Origin: Bacteroidales bacterium
GTDB lineage: Bacteria > Bacteroidota > Bacteroidia > Bacteroidales > Bacteroidaceae
Reading direction: 5' to 3'
Length of the DNA: 64,000 nucleotides
NCBI GenBank assembly: GCA_030532685.1
Contig: JAUNKN010000005.1
Location: forward strand, 1-64,000
A program made the translations under genes and the position numbers. This document shows, one piece after another, positions 36,730-45,214 of the stretch (positions within the stretch are counted from its first letter, which is position 1; each line of letters begins with the position of its first letter). The notes beneath the pieces were generated by a model that did no database searches, was not told the DNA's origin, and was given only the letters and a program-made list of their open reading frames with translations.

Positions 36730-38067
36730 ATGAACGCAGCAAAACTCCTCGAAGACCTCAAGCGTCGCTTCCCCAACGAGCCTGAGTATCACCAGGCGGT
36801 CGAAGAAGTACTTTTCACCATCGAAGAAGAGTACAACAAGCACCCCGAATTCGACAAGGTGAACCTCATTGAGCGTCTTTGCATTCCCGAGCGCATCTAC
36901 ACCTTCCGCGTCACTTGGGTAGACGACAAGGGAAATGTGCAGACCAACATGGGCTATCGTGTGCAGCACAACAATGCCATCGGTCCCTACAAGGGTGGCA
37001 TTCGTTTCCACTCCTCGGTCAATGTGGGAATCTTGAAGTTCTTGGCCTTCGAGCAAGTGTTCAAAAACGCACTCACCACTCTTCCTATGGGTGGAGGTAA
37101 AGGCGGTTCGGACTTTTCACCTCGCGGCAAGAGCGCAGCCGAAGTGATGCGCTTCTGCCAAGCCTTTATGCTCGAATTGCATCGCCACATCGGCGCCGAT
37201 TGCGATGTGCCTGCTGGCGACATCGGCGTGGGCGGCCGCGAAGTGGGCTACATGTTTGGAGCCTACAAGAAATATACTGGGCTATTCGAGGGCGTGCTCA
37301 CGGGCAAGGGCATCGAATTTGGTGGTTCGCTCATTCGCCCCGAAGCCACGGGCTACGGCAATGTGTACTTCCTCATGCAGATGCTCAAGACTCGCGGCAC
37401 CGACCTGCAAGGCAAGACAGTGCTCATTTCGGGCTCGGGCAACGTAGCCCAATATACCGCCGAAAAGGTCATTGAGCTGGGAGGAAAGGTGCTCACGATG
37501 AGCGATAGCGATGGCTTCGTGTACGACCCCGATGGCATCGACCGCGCGAAGCTCGACTACGTGATGGACCTCAAGAACAACTACCGCGGCCGCATTCGCG
37601 AGTACGTGGAGCAATACCCCACAGCCCAATACTTTGAAGGCCAAAAGCCTTGGGGCATCAAGGCCGACATCGCACTGCCCTCGGCCACACAAAACGAGCT
37701 CAACGGCGACCACGCTCGCCAACTCGTGGCCAACGGTTGTATGGCGGTGAGCGAAGGTGCCAATATGCCCTCAACCCCCGAAGCGATCCACGTGTTCCAA
37801 GAGGCCAAAATCCTCTACGCTCCAGGCAAGGCCGCCAATGCTGGTGGTGTTTCCGTATCGGGCCTCGAGATGAGCCAAAACTCTGCCCGTCTTTCTTGGA
37901 CTTCAGAGGAAGTAGACGCTCGCCTGCACCAAATCATGGAAAATATCCACGCGGCCTGTGTCAAATATGGCACCGAAGCCGACGGCACCGTAAACTACGT
38001 GAAGGGAGCCAACATCGCTGGGTTCATGAAGGTAGCCAAGGCCATGATGGCACAGGGCGTCATCTAA
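36730..38067 (+). CDS. gdhA: Glutamate dehydrogenase, hexameric NADP-type
   Basis: This 445-aa protein has the length of the hexameric enzymes that make glutamate from 2-oxoglutarate and ammonia. Residues 1-200 contain the substrate domain with GPYKGGIRFH and the catalytic lysine K124 in TTLPMGGGKGGSDF. The Rossmann motif VLISGSGNVAQYTAEK follows, and the tail has NAGGVSVSGLEMSQN. Cofactor choice (NADP or NAD) is inferred from length and similarity to the NADP-type group. It has its own promoter (36640-36671) and terminator (38090-38123), and is divergent from mdh. Both genes link amino-acid breakdown to central carbon flux. Confidence 0.95.
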   Translation: MNAAKLLEDLKRRFPNEPEYHQAVEEVLFTIEEEYNKHPEFDKVNLIERLCIPERIYTFRVTWVDDKGNVQTNMGYRVQHNNAIGPYKGGIRFHSSVNVGILKFLAFEQVFKNALTTLPMGGGKGGSDFSPRGKSAAEVMRFCQAFMLELHRHIGADCDVPAGDIGVGGREVGYMFGAYKKYTGLFEGVLTGKGIEFGGSLIRPEATGYGNVYFLMQMLKTRGTDLQGKTVLISGSGNVAQYTAEKVIELGGKVLTMSDSDGFVYDPDGIDRAKLDYVMDLKNNYRGRIREYVEQYPTAQYFEGQKPWGIKADIALPSATQNELNGDHARQLVANGCMAVSEGANMPSTPEAIHVFQEAKILYAPGKAANAGGVSVSGLEMSQNSARLSWTSEEVDARLHQIMENIHAACVKYGTEADGTVNYVKGANIAGFMKVAKAMMAQGVI

Positions 38068-38089
38068 ACAGCGCATTCCACAACAACGA

Positions 38090-38123
38090 CCGCCTCGCAT
38101 ACTCGATTGAGTATGCGAGGCGG
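38090..38123 (+). terminator. Terminator of gdhA
   Basis: A perfect 15-bp stem (38090-38104 with 38109-38123) has a GATT loop and is followed by TTTTCTTTT. It may also stop the converging DUF2752 gene. Confidence 0.9.
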
Positions 38124-38151
38124 TTTTCTTTTGCTCTTTCCAGAGAAGAGG

Positions 38152-38532
38152 TCAAACCCCGAGAACATTGCGCAGCACGAGCCACAAGCCAAAGGCCACG
38201 ACATAGCCAATGGCCAAGTAGCGATGTCCCACGATAGGGCTTAAACAGTCTTTCCAGCGTCCCTCTGGCAAGAGCCAAAGTAACAAGCCTGCCAACACAT
38301 AGGGAACGAGTAGCAGGAGAAACCAATTGTAGCGAGCCGCCACCAGTAGTTCTCCCTGCAACAGCGCGTGGGCTACACGCTGCATACCACAAGTGGCGCA
38401 TTGCCAACCCGTGAGTTGCAAAAAAGGACACTGCGGCATCCAAGCCGACTGCAAGGGGTCAAAAAAATGGTAGACCAGCGAGAGCGCGCCCAGCCCCAAA
38501 AAGAGAAAGAGCGCTCGTTTCCAGAATTTCAA
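38152..38532 (-). CDS. DUF2752 small membrane protein
   Basis: This 126-aa protein has three or four hydrophobic segments (about residues 5-22, 65-90 and 103-124). Between them is the DUF2752 signature CPFLQLTGWQCATCGMQR, a cysteine cluster that might bind metal or form disulfides. Family members are short inner-membrane proteins of unknown function common in Bacteroidetes. It lies 9 nt downstream of the next membrane protein gene, forming a two-gene unit. Confidence 0.85.
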   Translation of the reverse strand: MKFWKRALFLFLGLGALSLVYHFFDPLQSAWMPQCPFLQLTGWQCATCGMQRVAHALLQGELLVAARYNWFLLLLVPYVLAGLLLWLLPEGRWKDCLSPIVGHRYLAIGYVVAFGLWLVLRNVLGV

Positions 38533-38541
38533 GGGATAAGA

Positions 38542-39222
38542 CTAAGACAAGACTATGCCCTCGTTATAGGCATCGTTATATTGCAAATAGGCGACAACCA
38601 TGGCAAAACCTACGATGACCCTCGTAAAGAAGATACCCACGCAACAAGCCAACAGACCTGCCAAAGCCACCAGCACCAAGGCCACCAAAAATCCCACTTG
38701 CGTCCATGCACTACCTGCTGTGGCACGCCAAGAGAAGCGGAAAGCCTCCTCAAGGCTGGCTTCGGGATGATCCAAGATGTAGTATGAGCCCATCCACAAA
38801 CGTGCGCCTAAATACAATCCAGGCACAATGAGAAAAACCAAACCAATGGCTACCACGACGCCCATAATGATGCTATAGGCTACGTACTTTCCATAGACAG
38901 CCAAAGGATGTACGAAGCCCTGAAAGCTGAAGGACTCCATTTGTCCACGAGCGATGCGCAGGTAGTTTGTCGCAAACCCCATGCTCACTATGATGCTTAG
39001 CAATTGCAGCAAAATTTTCTCAGGTGCATAGAAAGAAACATTTAAGGTCTCTTGGAAAGCAATAGAATTGCCACTCGCCAGCGCAGCCCACGCATTGGCG
39101 GGAACTGCAATCAAATTGGAAAGAATAGCCCATCCAAAAAGAAGTAGGGCAAACATCAAACCATGTTTCTTAGCTAATTGCCAACCAGCATCGATGGCAT
39201 TGCTGACACTAAAAGTAATCAT
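38542..39222 (-). CDS. Multi-pass membrane protein, DUF975-like
   Basis: This 226-aa protein has about five hydrophobic helices and a conserved middle FLIVPGLYLGARLWMGSYYI, followed by SLEEAFRFSWRAT. That layout is typical of DUF975/YciC-like integral membrane proteins whose role is unknown. A partial membrane protein at the right end of the window has a similar cytoplasmic-membrane pattern but no clear homology. It is the upstream gene in an operon with DUF2752. No enzymatic motif was found. Confidence 0.72.
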   Translation of the reverse strand: MITFSVSNAIDAGWQLAKKHGLMFALLLFGWAILSNLIAVPANAWAALASGNSIAFQETLNVSFYAPEKILLQLLSIIVSMGFATNYLRIARGQMESFSFQGFVHPLAVYGKYVAYSIIMGVVVAIGLVFLIVPGLYLGARLWMGSYYILDHPEASLEEAFRFSWRATAGSAWTQVGFLVALVLVALAGLLACCVGIFFTRVIVGFAMVVAYLQYNDAYNEGIVLS

Positions 39223-39361
39223 AATCGATAAGGTATTTAGGAATAAAATCGTTTTGTAGCTGTCCTGCTCCAGAGTTCGTTAGGTTGAATGAAACCACAA
39301 TCGACTTGTGCGAACAAAATTAAAAGAAAAATTTCGTTTGAACAAAAAAACGCAAAAAAAC

Positions 39362-39635
39362 TCTCATGCGCGCGTACCCCCTTATATAGTATTTTTTCTC
39401 CTTCATCTTCCACAAATCCTACAAATCCTTCTCATTTTCAGCAAAATACCCCACTTTTCACTTCCACTTTGCCTCCACTACGAGAATCACATTCTTTGTG
39501 GAGATTGTGGAGGCAAAAAGAAGCTCACCTCCACAAGAAAACAATCTGAAATTCAATAGCATACCTCCATCAATGGAAGCAATGGAGGCAAAAAACAAGT
39601 TTGCTATGTAGGGATTGTGCGCGCGTACGCGCGAG
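39362..39635. repeat. Family B MITE-like dispersed element, copy B3
   Basis: About 274 bp. The left end GCGCGCGTACCCCCTTATATAG is the inverse complement of the B1 right end. The inner arms are GTGGAGATTGTGGAGGCAAA and CTCACCTCCAC. The right arm TGGAAGCAATGGAGGCAAAA leads to GTGCGCGCGTACGCGCGAG. No ORF of substance. Confidence 0.75.
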
Positions 39636-39734
39636 GGAAAGAAGTGCAACATGCCAATTCTCCAACATCTTTCTTCTCTAAAGAAATCCACACCCCATCA
39701 GCCACCTACCCAGAAAGCAGCACTTTCAGCGTGG

Positions 39735-39797
39735 CACGCAGAAAATTCTACTTCCCACGCAGAAAGTTTTACTTCCCACGTAGATTTCTCTACTTCC
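39735..39797. repeat. Family A repeat, copy A4: three 21-bp tandem units
   Basis: Three direct 21-bp units lie back to back at 39735-39755, 39756-39776 and 39777-39797. Each starts CACGCAG or CACGTAG and ends TACTTCC, with an A/T core between. This copy shows the family A unit length most clearly. There are no spacers, so it is not a CRISPR array. Confidence 0.75.
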
Positions 39798-39892
39798 CTC
39801 ACAAAAACATTTCTTTCCCTTCATACATTCCTCCTGCTTCTGCTCCTTTTCTTCTCGACCCTTTATGCAAAAGCATCTATCACAGACACTCT

Positions 39893-39920
39893 GCCCACTT
39901 GGCACAGTAGTCAAGTGGGC
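39893..39920 (-). terminator. Possible terminator of the DUF1634/TSUP operon
   Basis: A 9-bp stem (39893-39901 with 39912-39920) with a 10-nt loop lies 23 nt past the stop at 39944. The T-run is poor on the minus strand. Confidence 0.35.
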
Positions 39921-39943
39921 ACAAAGTGAGCAAGAAAGCGCGC

Positions 39944-40324
39944 TTAAAATCCTCCTAAGGAGTTGCCCAAGATGATGGACAACACTATCGAGGTGATGCC
40001 GACATAAATCCAATCGCGCTCATGCACATATTCCAAGAGCGAGAAAAACACACGCACTATGGGCGTGAGGATGAGCACACACACACCCAGCTGCACCCAA
40101 CTATTGGCTTGCAAAGCCCACAAACCCGAAACGATGCCGCTCAGCGTGGTATAGTCGCTTTGCAGCGCGGCTTCGGTGGCCGAAAAGCGCGTATAGTCGG
40201 GCAGAGGCTCGGCACCATGTTGCCACAAATAGATGCTACCCCCAATGGCCGCAATGCAACACGCCAAGGTTACACCCCAGCGCAGTGTGCGGGAAATGAG
40301 AAGATGGAAATCGCGAGAAAACAT
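39944..40324 (-). CDS. DUF1634 membrane protein
   Basis: This 126-aa protein has three hydrophobic segments (about residues 12-33, 72-92 and 103-120) and the DUF1634 pattern with LISRTLRWGVTLACC near the start and GVCVLILTPIVRVFFSLLEY in the middle. DUF1634 genes are commonly found beside TauE/SafE permeases, as here (26 nt downstream). It may be a partner subunit of that permease. The function is otherwise unknown. Confidence 0.85.
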   Translation of the reverse strand: MFSRDFHLLISRTLRWGVTLACCIAAIGGSIYLWQHGAEPLPDYTRFSATEAALQSDYTTLSGIVSGLWALQANSWVQLGVCVLILTPIVRVFFSLLEYVHERDWIYVGITSIVLSIILGNSLGGF

Positions 40325-40350
40325 AGACTCGAAAATAAGAGAGAAGTGCC

Positions 40351-41193
40351 CTATCGGTCGAAAGCACCGGTAAAGGCCATATACATCATGTTGAGCGCCA
40401 CGGCAAGAATGGCCACGGCAAAGATTTTGCGCAGCAGGCGCACATCCAAGTGCTTCAAGAGGCGAGCTCCCGTGAGTGCGCCCAACAACACGCCGATGAG
40501 CACGGGCATGGCGATGCCTGGTACGATGACTCCCCGCTGAATATAGACCACGGCCGAAGCGCAGGCCGTTACGCCCATCATAAAGTTGGACGTGGTGGTG
40601 CTCACTCGAAAAGGTACTTTCATGATGCCGTCCATGGCGATGACCTTCAACACCCCCGACCCAATGCCCAAAATCCCCGAAAGCACCCCTGCCACGAGCA
40701 TCACGCCCATACCTCCCCCCACATTGGTGAGCCGATAGGCCGTGAGCGTACCGTCCTTTTGGGGATAAGTGCCATAGAGTTTGAGACGTTGCGCCAAGGG
40801 GCTACCATGCACCTCGCCGTGCTCCACATGTTTGCGCTGCTGCATGGCGGCAGTGAGCAGGAGCACACAGGCATAGATGAGAGCGATGTAAGAATTGTTG
40901 AGCCATACGGCTATCGCTGCCCCAAGCACAGCCCCCAACGTAGTGGCAATCTCGAGCAGCATGCCCAAGCGTACGTTAGTGATACCCTCGCGCACATAGG
41001 CCGCGCCCGAACCACTGGAAGTCGCAATCGAGGACACCAAAGCCGCCCCCACAGCATAGTGAAAATCAATGCCAAAGAGCAGTGTGAGCAGAGGAATCAC
41101 TACCACGCCACCGCCCAAGCCTGTGAGCGAACCGAGCAGGCCAGCAGCATAGGCGCCCAGCAAGAGAATAAGAGTAAAAACAAATACCGTCAT
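40351..41193 (-). CDS. TauE/SafE-family sulfite or anion permease (TSUP)
   Basis: This 280-aa protein has about eight transmembrane helices and the duplicated TSUP motifs. The first repeat has GSLTGLGGGVVVIPLLTLLF near residue 20, and the second GVLSGILGIGSGVLKVIAM near residue 165. Members export or import sulfite, sulfoacetate or other small organosulfur or carboxylate anions; the substrate here is not determined. It is the first gene of a pair with DUF1634. It is divergent from the RlmL-like methyltransferase, and their promoters overlap around 41250-41307. Confidence 0.88.
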   Translation of the reverse strand: MTVFVFTLILLLGAYAAGLLGSLTGLGGGVVVIPLLTLLFGIDFHYAVGAALVSSIATSSGSGAAYVREGITNVRLGMLLEIATTLGAVLGAAIAVWLNNSYIALIYACVLLLTAAMQQRKHVEHGEVHGSPLAQRLKLYGTYPQKDGTLTAYRLTNVGGGMGVMLVAGVLSGILGIGSGVLKVIAMDGIMKVPFRVSTTTSNFMMGVTACASAVVYIQRGVIVPGIAMPVLIGVLLGALTGARLLKHLDVRLLRKIFAVAILAVALNMMYMAFTGAFDR

Positions 41194-41249
41194 AAACGCG
41201 TCGTCGGAATGTATGGTTCAGGAATTCGTTTCCCAATCAGAGTCGGGCG

Positions 41250-41257
41250 CAAAGTTA
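41250..41257 (-). promoter_or_regulatory. Putative -7 box of the TSUP permease operon
   Basis: TAACTTTG on the minus strand, 56 nt upstream of the start at 41193. No matching -33 box was seen. Confidence 0.4.
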
Positions 41258-41276
41258 CAAAAAAACGGGCATTTTT

Positions 41277-41307
41277 TTTGACTTTCGCAAGGCTCGTCGT
41301 ATCTTTG
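41277..41307 (+). promoter_or_regulatory. Promoter of the rlmL-ptpA-recQ gene run
   Basis: TTTG (41277-41280), a 19-nt spacer and TATCTTTG (41300-41307) match the Bacteroidetes consensus. The ATG at 41336 is 28 nt downstream. Confidence 0.75.
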
Positions 41308-41335
41308 CCTATCAATAGCTATTTTCCCCATTTGA

Positions 41336-43012
41336 ATGGAACAAACCTTTGAACTCATCGCCAAAACCTTCCAAGGATTGGAAGAAGTGTTGGCTCAAGA
41401 ACTCACCGATCTGGGCGCAGAAGTGTCGCAGATAGGTCGCCGCATGGTGTCTTTCCAAGGCAACAAAGAAATGATGTATCGGGCCAATTTTTGCTTGCGC
41501 ACGGCAGTACGTGTGCTCAAGCCCATCAAGCATTTCAAGGCCAACGAACCCGAACAAGTCTATGCCGCGGTCAAAAGCATCGACTGGAGCCAGATTCTCG
41601 ACGTGGACACCACTTTTGCTGTAGACACCACGGTGTACAGCACGGAGTTTCGCAACTCCAAATTTGTGGCCTATAAGGTAAAGGATGCTATCGTAGACTA
41701 TTTTATGGAGACGCAAGGCAAGCGCCCCAATGTGAAGATTAGCAATCCCGACCTGCGCCTGAACATGCACATCTCCGACACCGACTGCACCCTTTCACTC
41801 GACTCGAGTGGCGAAAGCCTGCACCTGCGCGGCTACCGTGAGGCATCGGTCGAGGCACCCATCAATGAGGTGCTCGCTGCCGCCATCATTAAGATGAGTG
41901 GTTGGAAGGGCGAAACCGACCTGATCGACCCCTTCTGCGGTAGCGGTACTTTGCTGATTGAAGCAGCACTCATCGCTCGCAACATCTATCCAGGTGTGTT
42001 CCGCAAACGTTTTGGGTTTGAAGCCTGGAAGGATTTCGATGCCGATCTTCTCAGTTCCATCTTCGACGACGATAGCCAAGAACGCGAATTTACCCACAAA
42101 ATTTACGGCTACGACATCAATGTGCCGGCCATAGAGGCCACCCGTGCCAATGCTAAGGCGGCTGGAGTGGCCGATTGCATCGTGCTGGAACAGCGTGACA
42201 TACGCGCCTTCACACACAAAGACCAAGCCGCTCCTGTCGAAGCCATGTTGCCCGCACTCATTGTGAGCAATCCTCCCTATGGCGAACGTCTACGCCCCAG
42301 CGACCTCGAGGACATCTATCGCTCGCTGGGTGCCGCGCTGAAGCAGGTGTTCAAAGGATGCGAGGCCTACATCATCTCCTCGAAAGAGGAACTCTTCGAT
42401 GCCATGCGCCTGCGTCCCTCGCTCAAGACCCCTCTGCAAAATGGATCGCTCGATTGCGAACTGCGCAAGTATGTGCTCTTTGACGGAAAACTCGAGAACT
42501 TCCGCGGTGAGGGTGGACTTGTCAAGACCGACGACGACCTGCGCCGCATGGGCGAAAAGGGACGCTTCCGCGATGGTCGCAAGCGAGAGTTTTCGCGCAA
42601 GCGCCAAGACTGGGCAGAGGAAGAAACGCCCCGTCGCTATGAAGACGAGGAGCGCCCTCGCCGTGACACCGACTATTTTGACGACGAGGAGCAATTGGCT
42701 GCCTATCGCAACTTGCGAGCTCGCCACAATACCTTCGAGCGTGTACGCTCGGCCAAGGAGGCCAAAGAACGCCGTCCCTTCGGGCGCGATCGCCGTTCAT
42801 TCGAGGGCGAACGTGAACAAGGCTACCGTCGCGAAAACCGCGAAGGCTATCGCCGCGAAGGAGGCAACCGTGACCGCCGTGAGGGTGGCTTCAAAAAAGA
42901 GGGCTACAAGCGCGATGGTTTTCAGCGCGATGCCCGTCCGAAAGACAGTTTCAAAAAGGGTGGTTTTAAAAAGGGCGGTTTCGACCGTCGTGACCGCCAC
43001 AACAAGGATTAA
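41336..43012 (+). CDS. rlmL: THUMP-domain RNA methyltransferase (RlmL N-terminal-type) with long basic tail
   Basis: This 558-aa protein matches 23S rRNA (guanine-N2)-methyltransferases of the RlmL/YcbY N-terminal type. Residues 1-60 are the ferredoxin-like lead (ELIAKTFQGLEEVLAQEL) and about 60-165 the THUMP domain. From 170 on comes the Rossmann methyltransferase: DLIDPFCGSGTLLIEAA (SAM site), IYGYDINVPAIEATRANAK and the catalytic NPPYGERL motif. After about residue 385 the methyltransferase core ends. A low-complexity tail of roughly 170 residues follows, rich in Arg, Lys, Gly, Asp and Glu, with repeated GYRREN/GYRREGG and FKKGG units. The tail may bind RNA. The gene lies 3 nt before ptpA. 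Confidence 0.85.
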   Translation: MEQTFELIAKTFQGLEEVLAQELTDLGAEVSQIGRRMVSFQGNKEMMYRANFCLRTAVRVLKPIKHFKANEPEQVYAAVKSIDWSQILDVDTTFAVDTTVYSTEFRNSKFVAYKVKDAIVDYFMETQGKRPNVKISNPDLRLNMHISDTDCTLSLDSSGESLHLRGYREASVEAPINEVLAAAIIKMSGWKGETDLIDPFCGSGTLLIEAALIARNIYPGVFRKRFGFEAWKDFDADLLSSIFDDDSQEREFTHKIYGYDINVPAIEATRANAKAAGVADCIVLEQRDIRAFTHKDQAAPVEAMLPALIVSNPPYGERLRPSDLEDIYRSLGAALKQVFKGCEAYIISSKEELFDAMRLRPSLKTPLQNGSLDCELRKYVLFDGKLENFRGEGGLVKTDDDLRRMGEKGRFRDGRKREFSRKRQDWAEEETPRRYEDEERPRRDTDYFDDEEQLAAYRNLRARHNTFERVRSAKEAKERRPFGRDRRSFEGEREQGYRRENREGYRREGGNRDRREGGFKKEGYKRDGFQRDARPKDSFKKGGFKKGGFDRRDRHNKD

Positions 43013-43015
43013 GAC

Positions 43016-45214
43016 ATGACAGGCCTCAACAAGATTTTCTCTTCCCTTCTCCTCCTACTTTTCTCGCTCGGTGCTATGGCACAAACTCCCACCAAACCCA
43101 CCCTCGACGACCTTATGTGGGCGGGGGCAAACTACTGGAAGCACCAACCCCGCAACACCCAAACGGCTTGGTGGGGTGATTTGTTGGTGCGTCTCGAAGT
43201 GGAGCGTGCTGCTGTGATGACCGATTCCAAAGGTAAGGCCTTTCCAAAGGAGACTCTCCTTTTCACCACCCAGGATGTCAATGCAGTGCTCGATACGGCA
43301 CAGTACGGAAAACTGCGCTCGCTGATGTATGCACAGTTTCCCGAAACGCAAAAGTCTTTGGCGCTACTGCAAACGTCCAAAGCCAAATTGCTCTACGATT
43401 GGAAAGCTGGTCGCATCGTATGGCTCGCGACACTTCCTACGGGTGGCAATCACCAGGATTTTCACCAAGGTAGCCGCTCGCTGGCCTACGTCAAGGACCA
43501 TAATCTCTACGTTCAAACCGCCGACGGAAAGCAACATCAAGTATCGACCGATGGCAGTCGCCAGTTGGTCTACGGGCAGTCCGTTCACCGCGATGAATTT
43601 GGCATTCATAAAGGCACTTTTTGGAGCCCCGACGGCTCGCGCTTGGCCTTCTATCGCATGGACCAATCCATGGTGAGCGATTACCCTCTCGTAGACACCC
43701 AAGTTTCGGACGAAACTCGTGTAGCTCAGCCTGCTCCTGAGGCTTATCCCATGGCAGGCATGGCGATGCACAAGGTAACGGTAGGGGTATTTTCGCCCAG
43801 CACGGGACAAACCGTTTGGCTGCAAGCAGGCGACCCAACCAATCGCTACTTCACCAATATCGCTTGGAGCCCCGATGGCCAGTATGTCTACATGTTTGAG
43901 TTGCCGCGCTCGCAAGATCGCGCCGACCTTGTGCAATACGATGCCACCACAGGAGCGCGCCTGCGTGTGCTCTACACCGAAACTAATGCGCGTTTTGTTG
44001 AACCTCAAAACCCCATTGTATTCTTGCCTTGGGATAGCTCAAAGTTTATATTACAAAGCGAGCGCGATGGTTTCAACCACCTTTATTTGTACAACAACCA
44101 AGGTAAGCTCTTGAAACAGCTCACTTCGGGGAAGTTCGAGATTTTGGAGTTCATGGGGTTCAATGCCAAGAACAAGAGTATCATCGTGCGCAGCAATGAG
44201 AGTGGACACATCCGTGAGAGCCTTTATGCCGTACAGTTGAGCAATGGTAAGCGCACCCGCTTGGACAATGGACGAGGAGTGCATCGCGCTACGCTTTCGG
44301 CAAATGGAGCATTCGTTCGCGACACTTGGTCTAGCCCCCAAGATTTCCGTGTGAGCGAAATCATCAGTACGACCAACGGCAAGCGCACGTTGGGCATCGA
44401 CAAGTTCGACGACCCTCTGAAGGGCTTTGTCCTTCCCACCTTCGAAAGTGGTAGTCTCACCGCTGCCGACGGCAAAACGCCGCTTTACTATCGCCTCGTG
44501 AAGCCTGCCGACTTCGACCCCACGAAGAAATATCCCACTATTGTCTATGTCTATGGCGGCCCACATGCCGTAAACGTCAAGGAGGGCTGGAACTATATGT
44601 CTCGTCCTTGGGAAACTTATATGGCCAATCGGGGCTACGTCCTCTTCATCTTGGACAATCGTGGTTCGGGCGATCGTGGCTTTGAGTTTGAGAGCTGTAC
44701 ACACCGCAGACTGGGCGAAATTGAAGTGGCCGACCAAATGCAAGGTGTGTCCTTCTTGAAACAGCAACCTTGGGTGGACCAAAACCGCATCGGTGTACAT
44801 GGCTGGAGTTTTGGTGGCTTCATGACCACCAATCTTATGCTCACCCACCCCGAGGTGTTCAAAGTGGGCGTGGCTGGCGGCCCTGTGCTCGATTGGAAAT
44901 ACTACGAAGTGATGTACGGCGAGCGCTATATGGACACTCCTCAAGAAAATCCCGAGGGCTACGCTGCGACCTCGATGGTCAATAAAGCCAAGAACCTGAA
45001 AGGTCGATTGCAAATCATCGTGGGCTACAACGACCCCGTTTGCTTGTTGCAACATTCGCTGGCTTTCCTTCGCGCAGCCGAAGATGCAGGCACGCAGCCC
45101 GACTATTTTGTATATCCCGGACAGGAACACAACATGATGGGGCGCGATATGATTCACCTCCACGAGCGCATCACTCGCTATTTTGACGACTATTTGAAAC
45201 CTCTTGGACAGTAA
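43016..45214 (+). CDS. ptpA: Prolyl tripeptidyl peptidase A-like (S9B family)
   Basis: This 732-aa protein has a signal peptide (KIFSSLLLLLFSLGAMAQ) and a DPP IV-type layout: a beta-propeller, then an alpha/beta-hydrolase domain. The propeller shares long runs with P. gingivalis PtpA, such as EFGIHKGTFWSPDG and LAFYRMDQSMV. The hydrolase part has HGWSFGGFMTTNLMLTH (Ser598), then GYNDPV (Asp673) and GQEHNMM (His705), the catalytic triad spaced as in PtpA. PtpA releases tripeptides ending in proline from oligopeptides, feeding amino-acid fermentation. The ATG follows the RlmL stop by 3 nt, and the stop abuts the RecQ start. The product is probably periplasmic or outer-membrane associated. Confidence 0.9.
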   Translation: MTGLNKIFSSLLLLLFSLGAMAQTPTKPTLDDLMWAGANYWKHQPRNTQTAWWGDLLVRLEVERAAVMTDSKGKAFPKETLLFTTQDVNAVLDTAQYGKLRSLMYAQFPETQKSLALLQTSKAKLLYDWKAGRIVWLATLPTGGNHQDFHQGSRSLAYVKDHNLYVQTADGKQHQVSTDGSRQLVYGQSVHRDEFGIHKGTFWSPDGSRLAFYRMDQSMVSDYPLVDTQVSDETRVAQPAPEAYPMAGMAMHKVTVGVFSPSTGQTVWLQAGDPTNRYFTNIAWSPDGQYVYMFELPRSQDRADLVQYDATTGARLRVLYTETNARFVEPQNPIVFLPWDSSKFILQSERDGFNHLYLYNNQGKLLKQLTSGKFEILEFMGFNAKNKSIIVRSNESGHIRESLYAVQLSNGKRTRLDNGRGVHRATLSANGAFVRDTWSSPQDFRVSEIISTTNGKRTLGIDKFDDPLKGFVLPTFESGSLTAADGKTPLYYRLVKPADFDPTKKYPTIVYVYGGPHAVNVKEGWNYMSRPWETYMANRGYVLFILDNRGSGDRGFEFESCTHRRLGEIEVADQMQGVSFLKQQPWVDQNRIGVHGWSFGGFMTTNLMLTHPEVFKVGVAGGPVLDWKYYEVMYGERYMDTPQENPEGYAATSMVNKAKNLKGRLQIIVGYNDPVCLLQHSLAFLRAAEDAGTQPDYFVYPGQEHNMMGRDMIHLHERITRYFDDYLKPLGQ

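Larger units (their letters stand above)
39223..39943. other. Gene-free region with element B3 and repeat A4
   Basis: About 720 bases between the DUF975-like and DUF1634 genes. It contains element B3 (39362-39635), tandem repeat A4 (39735-39797) and a weak hairpin (39893-39920). The overlapping short open frames show no coding character. Confidence 0.7.

Noticed and set aside
39735..39797. Candidate CRISPR array
   Set aside because: Units are contiguous with no spacers, and the same motif appears as isolated palindromes elsewhere; no cas gene is present.
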